The notes: generated by a model not told the origin, from the sequence alone. 64,000 nt of DNA from Strobilurus pachycystidiatus (GCA_019915135.1 JAHLMK010000004.1:2972733-3036732), one strand, 5' to 3'. Shown: positions 35,201-45,599, numbered from the stretch's first letter. A program made the numbers and translations.

Positions 35201-36110
35201 GCATGTCACTTCTGACCGGGGCTCCGAATTCGTTGCTCATTTCACCCGCGCTCTCGCTCAGGCTCTCAATATGGAGCTCCACTTCACCTCGGGGCACCAT
35301 CCTGAGGCGGATGGCCAAACCGAACGCGCCAACCAGACCTTGGAACAGTACCTTCGCATTTACTGTTCTTACCAGCAGGACAACTGGGATCAACTCTTGG
35401 CTCTTGCAGAGTTTGCGTACAACAACGCTCCCAACGCGTCTACTGGTATTTCCCCGTTCTTTGCCAACAAAGGATACCACCCTTCCATTACGGTGTATCC
35501 GGAACGGGATCTGGCCTCCGCTCGAGCACGCGATTTTGTGGTGAACTTGGACGAGTTGCATGCGATGCTTAGAGATGAGATTTCCCTCGCTCAATCCCGT
35601 TACAAGTTACAAGCTGACAAGAAACGGATAGCCGCTCCGGACTTCCGTATTGGTGATCGTGTCTACCTCCTGGCCAAGCACATCAACACTACTCGGCCAA
35701 CCCGAAAATTCTCGGAAACCCACCTTGGTCCGTTCCCAATCATTGCTCAACCCAGTTCTAACGCCTTCACATTGCGGCTACCCGACTACCTTCGTCTTGT
35801 TCATCCGGTGTTCCACGTGTCTCAACTGGAACCCTTCGAAGAGAACACCATTCCCAATCGTTCGGAGTCCCCACCTCCTCCCGTCGAAGTTGAAGGAGAA
35901 ATTCACTATGAAGTCTCTGAAATACTAGACGCCAAGTTGGATAGGAGATATCGGACCCCCCTTCGCTACTATGTGCGGTGGTCCGGTTATGAGGGCACGG
36001 ATGAGGAGTTCTCTTGGGTCGGCGCTGACGATATTGCTGCGGACGAGCTGGTTGCGGACTTCCACTCGCGTTACCCCAAGAAACCAAAACCCGAGGCTAC
36101 TACCGCGTAG
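32226..36110 (+). CDS. pol: Chromovirus Pol: protease, RT, RNase H, integrase, chromodomain
   Basis: Open in the -1 frame relative to gag from 32,226 to the stop at 36,108, with no convincing ATG near its start, so it is probably made by frameshifting. Numbering from 32,280: retropepsin LVDSGSS (D54), RT with YLDDILVYS (about 470), RNase H VVETDASDYA (about 620), integrase zinc finger H..H...C..C (about 850-890), catalytic D in SLDFIEE (about 918), TSDRGSEF (about 978) and E in GQTERANQTLE (about 1015), then a C-terminal chromodomain (about 1210-1268, YYVRWSGYEGTDEEFSWV). All catalytic motifs are present. The chromodomain places it among chromoviruses, which target chromatin marked by specific histone modifications. 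Confidence 0.95.
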   Translation, partial: CTIGRCEFEKIESSSDTLVHDRSYVDSSSCTHKVVTLNAAALSTTPSSLVLPLTIPDPRTNLAKVRLSALVDSGSSNCFIDTRFILKHHIPTSDTAPVELRLLNGSFGSTITQTVTLTVTFPSGDPLSVTFYVTPLDSTCDVVLGYNWLHRYNPLVNWSENSVAFRHTATGEPSALQSFYPVDDALSIDSSASAEDPLSAADFSFGDPPILSGRPKTPPLAPPLRKSRKKPSFPFEPIYEYPPGDHFIISASPKVSVISAAAYIRACKEPGSHQFSMRPDPGASLRDAKVQPADVSDIPPEYRDYADVFSDSLSEVLPEHRPYDHKINLEDGAPLPKLGPIYSLSEVELKALREFIDENLATGFITSSQSSIGAPVLFVRKKSGDLRLCVDFRGLNKITKKDRYPLPLITDLLDTARSAKIYTKMDIRHAYHLIRIAEGDEWKTSFRTRYGSFEWRVMPEGLTNAPATFQRFVNDIFSDMLDVSVVVYLDDILVYSDNMEDHVKNVREVLKRLRAHGLFLKLSKCEFHQDTVEYLGFIMSPEGLRMSDDKVKAIVDWPEPRKVKDVQSFLGFANFYRRFIEGYSEIARPLTRLTKKDLKWSFGDPERSAFIALKEAFTRAPVLAHWQPGRQLVVETDASDYAIAAVLSIIGDDDDLHPIAFHSRSLTPPELNYDVHDKELLSIFDSFQEWRHYLEGPAFPVDVVTDHKNLEYFSTTKLLTRRQVRWSEYLSAFNMVIRFRPGSKGGKPDALTRRWDVYARDDSSYAAVNPHNFRPVFTQEQLSSSLRATYLEYPALRASVIMDLESLHSDIKNSYDEDPEVQAGLALAGDPSNSRWTSDDAGLLRLDGRIYVPNSSDLRLRVLRLHHDHILAGHFGQNRTLELIRRGYTWPKIREFVRHYVKSCTVCGRNKPTRHRPYGLLKPLPVPLRPWDSISLDFIEELPSSNGFTAILVIVDRASKQAIFIPTHDTITSEQLAHLFVIHVFSKHGVPSHVTSDRGSEFVAHFTRALAQALNMELHFTSGHHPEADGQTERANQTLEQYLRIYCSYQQDNWDQLLALAEFAYNNAPNASTGISPFFANKGYHPSITVYPERDLASARARDFVVNLDELHAMLRDEISLAQSRYKLQADKKRIAAPDFRIGDRVYLLAKHINTTRPTRKFSETHLGPFPIIAQPSSNAFTLRLPDYLRLVHPVFHVSQLEPFEENTIPNRSESPPPPVEVEGEIHYEVSEILDAKLDRRYRTPLRYYVRWSGYEGTDEEFSWVGADDIAADELVADFHSRYPKKPKPEATTA

Positions 36111-36262
36111 TAAGCCCTTCCAAGGGAATTTTCTTACTGTCTGAGTTTTCCTTGCCTCACTCTGTTTTGCGGTGCTCCGCCGATTCGGCGGTCCACTTAG
36201 ATTTCCATCTCGCTTTCACACCAAGAAAAATCAAGAAAAAGAAAAACATATCATTTTTCTAT

Positions 36263-37324
36263 CTACTCCCCCTCTGCTTCCTCTTCATCCTCCTCTTGCT
36301 CCTCTTCCTCTTCTTCTCCCTCATCTTTCCCTGACGGACCTCCACTCGAGCCCTCTTCCCGCGCCCTTGCCTTCGCAATCTCCTCCGCGAATACGGTGCG
36401 GAGCTCCGTGCCCATATCCTTCGCCACCTCGGACACCATCCTGCTAATTCGCCTCATACGGGAGGCTTCGCGAGAGTCCAGCTCGTGGACGTCCATGTGG
36501 CGGGGCGGGAGTCCACACGCCCGTTTCGTCTTGATGCATTCGTCGCAGGATTTGGCCGGAGGCCCACCCCAGACGCAGGGCTCCTTGTCGTGGCTAATGC
36601 ATAGTTTGCATCCTGCGGGTCTCCGGTGAGCCATCGCCATGTCAAGAGAAAATAAAGACACTCACGGTGATCTCCAAACCGATGCGTGGACCCGGTGCGG
36701 GCCTCCACCGCCTTCGCCTTGCCCTTCCCCTTGGCCTTCTTCTTGGCGGGCCCCCGCTCCTCCTCGTCGCTGTCCTCCACTCTCGCCCTCCTCCGCGTCG
36801 ACGGACTCCCCGCTTTCTCCCTCCCCACCTCGCTCCTCGCTGTGTCCCACGAGCGGAGGACCGACCACCACTCCTCGTGTTCCTCCCAGAAAGCGGCAAG
36901 GTCGTCCTGGTATTTGGAGAACTCCAGGGCCCTCCGCGGGTGGTCCTCCGCCCTCCTCTCGAATTCTGCTAACTCCGCAGACCTCTGTTCGTCCGCGGCC
37001 TCCCGCAGCGTCTCGCATTCCTCCTCCCAATCAAGTCGGGCACGCTCCGCGGCCCTCCGCGCTTTCTTGTCGGCGTCTTCTGCTGCTTGCGCAGGCTCGG
37101 GCGGGAGTCCGACGTTGGGTGTGGCGGGCCGAACGGGCGGAGCCCCGGGATCGAATATGGCGTCGGGCATGCGAGGGGGCGGCCCACGTTCCGGATCCTC
37201 CGACAGGTACTGGAGGACTATGTTGCGGAGCTCCGGGTGCTCCGCGGGGGGCGAAATACGCAATATCGTCGATTGTGATCCACGCCGACGAGTCCGGGAT
37301 TTGGGGGAGCGATGGGGGCGCCAT
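36263..37324 (-). CDS. Antisense accessory ORF with six-cysteine motif, spliced, one frameshift
   Basis: Antisense to the element, between pol and the 3' LTR. ATG at 37,324 (MAPPSLPQIPDSSAW). The frame changes by one within a C6 run near 37,250, then continues through an Arg/Glu-rich coiled region. It splices across 36,665-36,613 (GTGAGTG...CCCGCAG) into a second exon with CKLCISHDKEPC and SCDECIKTKRAC (CX2CX7CX9CX2CX6C), ending in a Glu-rich tail with the stop at 36,263. The Cys pattern suggests zinc binding, loosely like fungal Zn2Cys6 domains. The single-base shift may inactivate this copy. Function unknown. Confidence 0.6.
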
Positions 37325-37566
37325 TTTTTGAATTTATCTCAGAGTTGAGTCTCTGCCTTTATACTTGCGAGCATCCGCTACTCTGTCATCAGGATTTGTG
37401 GACCTGCGCTTCTGCGCAGCCGGTTCTCCCCGATCTTGAGGGGACATCCGCAGATTTGTCAGCAAATAAGCTTTCCGATTTTTTCCGGTGACTCATGCGG
37501 ACCCGAACGGTGACTCATGCGGACCTGCACGGTGAGGGATTTTGGCCCCGGTGGAGGCCAGAACCT

Positions 37567-37580
37567 TGAAGGGGGGATAC
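37567..37580 (+). promoter_or_regulatory. Polypurine tract of the chromovirus
   Basis: TGAAGGGGGGATAC immediately precedes the 3' LTR, as expected for the plus-strand primer. Confidence 0.7.
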
Positions 37581-38394
37581 TGTCATATCCATGCGTCATG
37601 ACACAGGATCGGACCGGATTTCCGACTTACTCAGCCAGTCACGCGTCTCCTCGTGACCCCATTAATCATCCATCCTCGCCAAGGCTTGCCAAGTCCAGCC
37701 GGGCCGCCCGGACCTCCGCACGTGATCCTTTACTCAGCATCTCTACCGCCAAACTTGCCATACCCTTGACCCAGACCATGCTGCCCTTTGCCCAATACAT
37801 GTGGACCTCCGCTTGTGATCTTACTTATCTCCTTATGCATCTACCTACTCAGTCCAGTATTTAAGCGCTTGTACTTTACCTATGTTTCCTCAGTTCGAAT
37901 ATCAACTTAGACGCTCCAGTCTAGTCTTCATCTCTTCTTCTTGTCTAAACTCAACTTGCGGAACTCCGCTCGTTGGCTAAGACTTACATTCTCCAACTCG
38001 CGTTGTCCTTACGGACCTCCGAGCTCATCTCTTGTCTCCTTCCTCCGGGTTTGCTCTTCCTTGGCGGACCCCCGGATTCAAGGCTCGACTCAAGGGACCA
38101 ACCTGCTGAACGCAGGCAGCCCTGGTTCCGGACCACCGACAATCCTCAAGACCGGGCCCCCTGCAACTCTCACCACAACCGAGGGATAGCCGGACTACCG
38201 CTTGACGGGGATCCATAGGGTTGCAGGTGTGGAAACACGTGCCAATACAGAATAGGTAAACCTTTTACCTTTTCTTTCTTTTAAACACTTCTACGCTTAT
38301 TCTTTCACAGGCTCGGAGCACCGCTTGTGCTGTGCTTACCGAGAAATCCGGTTTCGGACATCCGCTTGACTTGGTCTGGGGCACGGTCTTAACA
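37581..38394 (+). repeat. 3' LTR of the chromovirus
   Basis: 814 bp, same ends and no visible difference from the 5' LTR. Followed by the CAGAC target duplication. Confidence 0.95.
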
Positions 38395-39215
38395 CAGACA
38401 TGCTATGCAACGAACCACGTCCGATCCCAATCGATGAAACAAAAGAAAAGAGATACTCACTTCAGCCCTTGCACAATCTGGAATGATGACGAGTCGTCGC
38501 AACACATATTCATTCGGCACCAACGTTCCCGCCGAGCTTACTTTCTCCAGAACAGAGAACAGGACGGCGCCCCGCTTTGATAGCGAGAATCCTCGTGAAT
38601 TCAGGTCGTACTGCGATGGTTTCAGTCTCCCGTGTTGGACGCATCGAGAACTCAGAGAAGTTAAAGACCATAGTTACGCACTAGTGCACGTGGGAGTGCA
38701 AGTCAGAAATATACATTGGAGGCGAGGAGACTAACCTCACTAATTGAGACACGCGAGATCGACCACAACATGTCTACCATTGCGAATTGTACCGAATGTC
38801 AGTCATACATGAAGAACGATTGGTAGGAAACGCACCGCCTCGGAAGCCGTACACAGCGCCCTGCCTCGTTCAAGATCTCCCCAACGGGGTCCGTCACGGT
38901 GATGATCCTAGAGTATTCTTCGATACCTTCCTTCATCCTCGCGTTCATCTTCCTCAACTCCATCGAGCTAAACTGCCACCGCCCCTTCTTCAGGCTCACA
39001 TTAAGAAACCCAGGCTCGGAAGCTCCCTCGGCGTCCGCCTTCTTCAGCGTAAACACAAATTCTCTCTGCTCCTCCGCAAGAGCGCGTTCAGTGCATAGAT
39101 ATCACCGACGCTTTCCTTGAAGGTCTCGCGGGCAACGTCAATCAGGCGACTGTAGTTGGCTTTGACTGCGTAGACGCGAGCGTTGACGGCGCCGATGCCA
39201 TACTGGAGACCATAC
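38395..39215 (-). pseudogene. MSH4: MSH4 pseudogene copy C, 5' (core domain) half
   Basis: Minus-strand reading from 39,215: QYGIGAVNARVYAVKANYSR, IDVARETFKESVGDIYALN, FVFTLKKADAEGASEPGFL, SLKKGRWQFSSMELRKMNAR (MutS core and lever region), then VRPEFTRILAIKAGRRP and VPNEYVLRRLVII, an intron (GTGAGTATC...GCATAG) and CATGTCTG of the Walker A motif, where the chromovirus sits. The order and motifs match MSH4 rather than other MutS homologues. A frameshift occurs between RRSRE and FVFTLKK. Together with 27,840-29,712 it was one gene before the insertion. Confidence 0.85.
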
Positions 39216-40235
39216 ATCAGTAAAGACCATAGTGATCAAGTGCAAGACGATACCTTGGTCAGAAGCGTCTCTCGTTCAAGCCCTATCCTATAAATTTGTC
39301 GATCCTCGTGAGCCGCTCATTCGAAAGCATCTACTTCCGTCAATGAGTATCCCAGTCAAAACGCAAGGCGAGAAGACAAATTTCGTGGACGATGACCAGA
39401 TCCGCGCAGGTCATAAGCCAGATTGTATTCTTGAAAGGCCCCTCGTTCCTGGGGAGGAGAATTAGAAAGAGGGTAGGGGAAGGGGAAGAACGGGGTGAGA
39501 ACGGGAGAGCTGGAAGCGAGGAGTAAGAGGCGAGGGACGTTGACGAGGTCTGAGGAGGGGAAGAGTGCGATGAGGGAAGAGGCGTTGGTGATGAGCCGGG
39601 AGAAAACAGGGAGAGAGGAGAGCGTCGAGCGAACGACGGAGATCAGACTGGCGATATGAGTCGCCTCCGCCCACGAATGAACAAATTCGAAGCAAACACA
39701 CGCACCCCATGCTTCCGGCGTCCATTGATTCGTGGCGCCATTTTGTATGCTTCGTATGTTCCGTCTCTCAGGTGTTATTCTGCTTTCGGGGTCGCGTTCG
39801 GAGAGGACGTAAAAAGGAAACAAGCAAACGCACATTGTGCGGCACCATTTCCGACGTCTCATGAGCTGGTTCGTGTTCTGTGATTGCGAGGGTAGCAGCT
39901 GTCGGAACCTGGGAGGCGTCTGCGAAAGTTGGTTCGATTGGGTGATCGTCGAGGAATGGTAGACGGCGGAAGAGGCAGCTTGCTGGGAAGACAGTCCTCG
40001 TCCTGCCGTCGCCGCGGACATTTGGGGTGATGCGCGGGAAAGATTGTAATTAGTGGTGGCCTGTGAGAGGAAGCGCATGGGCATTAGCGTGCTGTGTGTC
40101 AGGAAGCAAGGAAATATAAGATGGTGGATGAAGAAATCAGCATAAGGAAGGAGATATGCGCATGCGCCTCTACAGCGGAGAGGATTGGCGTATGCTGTGA
40201 GCGACAGCGCTGGGCAAATGGTATGCGTCACTCAC
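39216..40235 (-). pseudogene. Relic region C upstream of MSH4 copy C
   Basis: Minus-strand DNA partly homologous to the relics of blocks A and B. 39,470-39,600 matches 10,450-10,580 and 23,400-23,530, and the exon-like piece IEPTFADASQVPTAATLAIT (about 39,900) matches the piece near 12,080. Donor-like GTGCGTTTGC and GTGCGTGTGTT sites are present. Frames are interrupted and I cannot name the product. Confidence 0.4.
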
Positions 40236-40339
40236 GCCGCATGGAATGAACGAAGAGAAAACAAACTTATGCCCCTTGCAGCCTACCTGTGCATGATGAC
40301 GGCGAAAGCGGAGCGAAATGTGCCAATGGTGGAGGAAAG

Positions 40340-40352
40340 GATCAGTGTGACA
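40340..40352 (+). promoter_or_regulatory. Conserved NLR promoter motif GATCAGTGTGACA
   Basis: Same 13-mer as upstream of the other NLRs, here 133 bp before the ATG at 40,473 because about 60 bp are inserted between. Confidence 0.5.
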
Positions 40353-40472
40353 TCAACGTGTTACATTCTGTCAATCAGTCAATACACGGACCCAGGATTG
40401 CCGGAGACAGCGTGGAACAAACACACGTTTTGACACTCCTTGATACCGAACAGTCACCACCACAGAGCAACC

Positions 40473-43400
40473 ATGGACAGCAATACTGCAGAACGCAAGC
40501 GCGGTTGGCGCGATCGTCTCTCGTTGAATGTGCGGAGTCGATCGAAGAGCCCTGCTCCTTCCACAGCGCTTTCTGAACACCAATCGGACGATGTCGTCGT
40601 CCCTCCTGCTCAGGCCAATGGGGAGACAGATAAGAAAGGTTTGCCTCTCTCTCCGTCTTCCAGCAATTGCTGTCTGATATTCAATCAGCACCTTCTGTCT
40701 TCTCTCGCTTCAAATCGAAAATGAAGCGGCCAGCCCGCTCATCTCGCTCTACCAACCCGTCTCCATCTCCGTCGCCGTCTCCGTCTCACGGCGATTTGCC
40801 AGCCCCGTCTCCCAGTACTATGCCATCCACCTCTCTCATTCATATTCCGTCTCCGTCTCCCGGCCCCGTTCCATCTCCGTCTTCCAACCTTTCTTCTGTT
40901 ATCCCTATGCTGTCTCCGTCTCCCGCTTCGAGCCGTTCGCCTTCTCCGTCTCCCAACCCTATGCTATCTTTGTCTGTCAACCCTATGTTGCCCTCCCCTC
41001 CCAGCCTTTCACGATCTCCGTCTCTCGTCATCATGCCATCTCCGTCTCCCAACGTTATGTCTCCTCCCTCTTCCACTTCGTCGCCGGCTCCGATGTCCGG
41101 CCCCATGCCGTTCTCGTCTCCCATCCATTTGCCATCTGCTTCTCCCGCCGCCTCGCCTTCCCCGTCTCCGATCCTCCAACAGCAGACTCCGGGGGGCACA
41201 TTCGCTCCATTGATGCCCGCCTCGCTGTCTCCAGCATCTGCCACTCAATCGTTGCCATCGACCTCTCACCCGGCGCCATCGACCGCTCACCCGGCGTCAT
41301 CTACCGCTCTCCCGGTGCCGTCCACCACTCAACCGTCAGTGTCAGACAAAGCCAAAGCGATGCTCCAGAAGCTTGCTAAGGCAACCAGTGCCGTCATCAA
41401 TGCCAAGAATGCCGCCGTCTGCGTGGACATTCTCAAGGAGGTGGCTGAACTTGCCGAGAATCTCCCCGTTGTCAAGATAGTCGCAGGCATTGTTACGCAT
41501 CTCATCAAAGTTGTGGACGTACGTGGCTCGTTTATTCTTCGCATCGTTGCCTCTGATTCCGTATTAATTCATCTGCAGGAATACCAAGAGTGCCGAGAGT
41601 TGTGGGCGCGCTTGATGACGGCACTCGGGACGCTTTCTACATTCATGGCCGTGTTTGCACATGAAGCCCAGATCCAGGACCTCCCACCCGACACATTTGC
41701 CGCGTTCAAGCCGCTTGAGGACACACTCGTGGAGATCTTTCTTGCCTGGAGCGAGTTCAATGACAAGAACTTCATTGTCGTCGGCTTGGATTGCGATGAC
41801 CTCAAGCAGAGAGGTGACGAACTCACAAACAAGTTGTGGAAGACATTGTATGTCCTCCAGGTAAGCACATACCGGGTTTGCTTTGCACATGAGTTGATTT
41901 TGAGGCCAGAGTAACCAAACTGTGTACGCACGCATTGACAGTGCACATAACCGAAAGGTACTCACCAAGATGGATGGGGCGCAGGATGAGCAGACCAAGA
42001 TGATCCGTGACATACATGCGTGGATTAGTACAGCAGTCATTCCTCGTCATACTACTCAACCGCTTGGTGTCCTTTTGTGCCCATCTCCCTCAGAGTACTT
42101 TGAGGGGCGAGATGCCATGCTTCTGCAACTCACAGCCATCTTTTCCTCACGTGTGGTGGCGCTCATTGAAGGAGAGGCATCCTCCAGCCGTATGGAGTCT
42201 ATTCTTAACATATTTGTCAAGAATTGTGGAATGTGGTATGTATTGTATTCTTCTCAATGTGCCAAATCTCATTCTTCACTACTAGCTTTTCAGGTGTTCA
42301 CTATGTGAATGCAAGCTCCAAGGAGCGTCTTGAGGCAGATCTCAAGCTGTTCAGTGGTGCAGCTGAACTTGGGCCTGCTCGCTCTGCTATTTGTTCAAGG
42401 CCTGGGCTTCTGCTCATTGTTACCAACATCATGGACAAGAATCTTGTTGCCTGTCTTCCTCGCTCTCTTAAGCTTTGCATGTTGTTATGTGGCACAGATC
42501 AGACTTTGGAGATGTTTGTGTCACCAGGACAATCCTGGAAGTTGGATGAATCTGTTGATGATGAGGTTATCATTGAACGGGTGAAAGGAGCACTGGTGGA
42601 GCCTGTTGAGAAGAAAAGGCGTGTGGCAACATTGGTGGCAAAAGGTGGCACAGGGAAGACACAAATAGTGACAAAATTTGTAAAAGAGAATCAAGCAAGG
42701 TATGTATATAATTTTTTTTGCTCAATGATCTATAGTTAATTGTGTAATTATAGCTTCTCTGACATTATCTTTGTCAATGCTAGCTCAAGTGAAAAACTAG
42801 CACAGGACAACAAAACTGTTGAAGAAAAAGTTGGACAGTCTCTCCGCAATCATTTGAATAGCAATCTAGATAACTGGCTTGTCATCTTTGACAATGCTGA
42901 TGATCCTGCACTTGATTTATCACCCTTTCTCCCCTCTTCTAATCATGGCAATGTGATCATTACAAGTCGCAATGCTGAGGTTCATCTACATGCATCCAAG
43001 AACTGTGATATTTTTGTGCATGACCTTGAGCATGACGCTGCAGTCACTATGCTACTTTCACGTGCCAAAGCTAATATCAATGATTATGCAGCTGCCACAA
43101 TCATTGTTGATGCTTTTGCATGTCATGCCTTGCCAATTGCTATAGCTGGTGGCTATATTGTTTCCAACACCATGTGTTCAATTTCAAGCTATTTTGAGCG
43201 TTTTAAAAACCGTCGCAAAGAGCTTCTTGCCTCTAAAGCACCACAGAGTATTGACAGCTATCCAGAGAGTGTTCTTAGTGCATTTCTTCTTAGCTTTGAG
43301 AATCTTTCTGATGATGCAAAGCTCATTATGCAACTGTGCTCTTTTTATGTCTATGCTGATATTCCCATTGCTATGCTCCGCAATGCTGCAGAGAACTCTT

Positions 43401-45103
43401 CTGGACTTGAAATTTTGGGTGATGAAGCAGTCTCAACAATTGTGAAGGATCTTTTGAAGAAGTTTGCTCTATGCTCTGTTGATGAAGCAGTTGAGGAAAT
43501 CATAAGACTTTCTCTTGTTACATATGTAACTGAAAGTCAACTACTTTCATTTCATTCCGTCATTCATGAATGTGTGTCATACACTCTAACTTTTCCTCAT
43601 ATTGAAGTGAAGCGGACAGCACTTATTATACTGAGTTGTGGTATGCCTTGGGACAAGTCATCTACTTCATATGCTCTTCGGAGATATATTCTTCCACATG
43701 CCACATATAGTTGGGATGACAACATCAGTTTGATATATACATGTGAAGCCTTGGCATTGCTTTATGAAAATGCAGGAGAATGGGCTGCAGAGGAATCACT
43801 ACGACAACGGTTAAAAGATGTCCAAGTAAAAGTTTTGGGAGAAGATCACCCAAAAACACTTGATGCAAAAGGTTATCTTGCAACTACGTATTATCATCAA
43901 GGAAAATATGCAGAGGCAGAGGTACTTGGGAGAGAGGTGCTTGAAGCACGCAAGGGGATTCTGGGAGAGCGTCATTCAGATACGCTGACTGCAATGGCCA
44001 ATCTTGCAGTGACATATCATTCTCAAGGGAAATATGCAGAGGCAGAGGTACTTGAGAAAGAAGTGCTTGAAGCACGCAAGGTCATTCTGGAAGAGCGTCA
44101 CCCAGACACGCTGACTGCAATGGACAATCTTGCATCTACATATCGTCATCAAGTAAACTATTCAGAGGCAGAGGTACTTGAGAGTGAGGGGCTTGATGCA
44201 TGCAAGGTGATTCTGGGAGAGCGTCACCCAGACACGCTGACTGCAATGGGCAATCTTGCAGTGACATATTGTTATCAAGGGAAATATGCAGAAACAGAGA
44301 GACTTGAGAGAGAGGTGCTTGACGCACGCAAGGTCATTCTGGGTGAGCGTCATCCAGACACGCTGACTGCAATGGGCAATCTTGCAACTACATATTATTA
44401 TCAAGAAAAATATGCAGAGGCAGAGATACTTTACGAAGAGGTGCTTGATGCGAGGAAGGTGATTCTGGGACAAAATCATCCAGATACGCTTACTGCAATG
44501 ACAAATCTTTCAAATACATATCGTCATCAAGGGAAATATGCAGAGGCAGAGGTACTTGAGAGAGAGGTGCTTGAAAAACACAAGGTGATTTTGGGAGAGC
44601 GTCACCCAGACACACTGACTGTAATGGCCAATCTTGCAAGTACATATTGGGATCAAGGAAAATATGCAGAAACAGAGATACTTGAAAAAAAGGTGCTTGA
44701 AGCAAGGCAGGTGATTCTGGGAGTGCATCACCCAGACACATTTCTTGCAATGGGCAATCTTGCAGGTACATATCATCATCAAGGGAAATATGCAGAAACA
44801 GAGAGACTTGAGAGAGAGGTGCTTGACGCACGCAAGGTCATTCTGGGAGAGCGTCATCCAGACACGCTGAATGCAATGGGCAATCTTGCAACTTCATATT
44901 ATTGTCAAGAAAAATATGCAGAGGCAGAGATACTGAACAAAGAGGTGCTTGATGCGAGGAAGGTGATTCTGGGACAGAATCATCCAGATACGCTTAGAGT
45001 AATGGCCAATCTTGCAGCCACATACCGTTGTTTGGGAAAACATGTGGATGCAGAAATACTTGAAGCAGAGCAGAAGTCCTTAGAGATAGATACCTCAGAT
45101 TAG
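40473..45103 (+). CDS. NLR/STAND receptor with Ser/Pro linker, tandem NB-ARC and TPRs (1,455 aa)
   Basis: Exons 40473-40638, 40689-41518, 41579-41860, 41910-42235, 42286-42699, 42754-45103, all in phase, with intron positions identical to the paralogue at 17,689. After a basic N-terminus, residues about 70-290 are a Ser/Pro-rich low-complexity linker (SPSPSPSPSHG...) absent from the paralogue. Then come the helical bundle (ILKEVAELAENLPVVKIVAG), YFEGRDAM and a degenerate P-loop (IEGEASSSR), the intact NB-ARC with GGTGKT (about 655-660), LVIFDNADD and VIITSRN, a winged-helix-like region, and ten plus one TPR units. No inactivating change is visible. Predicted cytosolic receptor; ligand and outcome unknown. 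The 3' flank is shared with the paralogue to about 45,352. Confidence 0.87.
40740..41335 (+). repeat. Ser/Pro-coding low-complexity tract (TCTCC-rich)
   Basis: Many degenerate copies of (T/C)CGTCTCC(C/G) encode SPSPS-type sequence, inserted in exon 2 of this NLR only. Confidence 0.85.
43901..45034 (+). repeat. Nine 126-bp TPR-coding repeats
   Basis: Same 126-bp unit as in the paralogue. Units 4-5 and 8-9 of this array form nearly identical pairs (ETERLEREVLDARKVILGER then EKYAEAEIL...LGQNHPDTL), indicating a two-unit internal duplication or conversion. Confidence 0.95.
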
Positions 45104-45599
45104 GAACAATTTGCAATTTTGTTGTAAATATATGTATAGAAATTTGAATTTGTGCAATGTACTACTCACCGGTTATATAATAAGTCAGGCAATTTTCACA
45201 GGTATGTATCATATGATTAGGGTTAAAAGGTAAGACTAAATACAGCTAACACTAACCAATCACTTATCCCACTGCTCAAGAATAATAACATGTGTCTGTG
45301 TCCTTGTTTGTCTGGCCCATGCACTCACCCTCAGTTGGGTGCTGTGGGCTTACCAGAGTTGGCGTTATTCCGCCCCAAGCGCGTGGCATTTAAAACTCCG
45401 CAAAAGGCAACTCATACGCATAGAACCTGAAACCCATTGTATTAATTTGTCACTGTCGTCACAATAAATTTATATTCCCGAGGCCGCGTCATCACGTCGC
45501 GCCCGCTTGCTGGTACGGGACCTCTGAACATGATTCACTTGAAAAATCAGCTGGGCCATTTCTAAATTGATTGTGAGGATTGATGTTTGATTGTAAGTT
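45104..45599. other. 3' flank of NLR, then unassigned DNA
   Basis: Homology to 21,783-22,045 ends at CTTACCAG near 45,352. New sequence beginning AGTTGGCGTTATTCCGCC starts there and may be the 3' edge of the Mutator-like element, but I did not find its partner repeat. Confidence 0.45.

Larger units (their letters stand above)
29713..38394 (+). mobile_element. Complete Ty3/Gypsy chromovirus, 8.7 kb
   Basis: Two 814-bp LTRs (TGTCAT...TTAACA) bound gag and a pol with protease, reverse transcriptase, RNase H, integrase and chromodomain in Gypsy order. A 5-bp target duplication CAGAC occurs at 29,708-29,712 and 38,395-38,399. The LTRs look identical everywhere I compared them, so insertion is recent. 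On the minus strand the target reads ATGTCTG, the Met-Ser-Gly codons of the MSH4 Walker A motif. Confidence 0.97.

Noticed and set aside
40840..41300. Asp/Gly-rich minus-strand ORF opposite the Ser/Pro linker
   Set aside because: Shadow of TCTCC repeats; the plus strand is continuous with a well-defined NLR.
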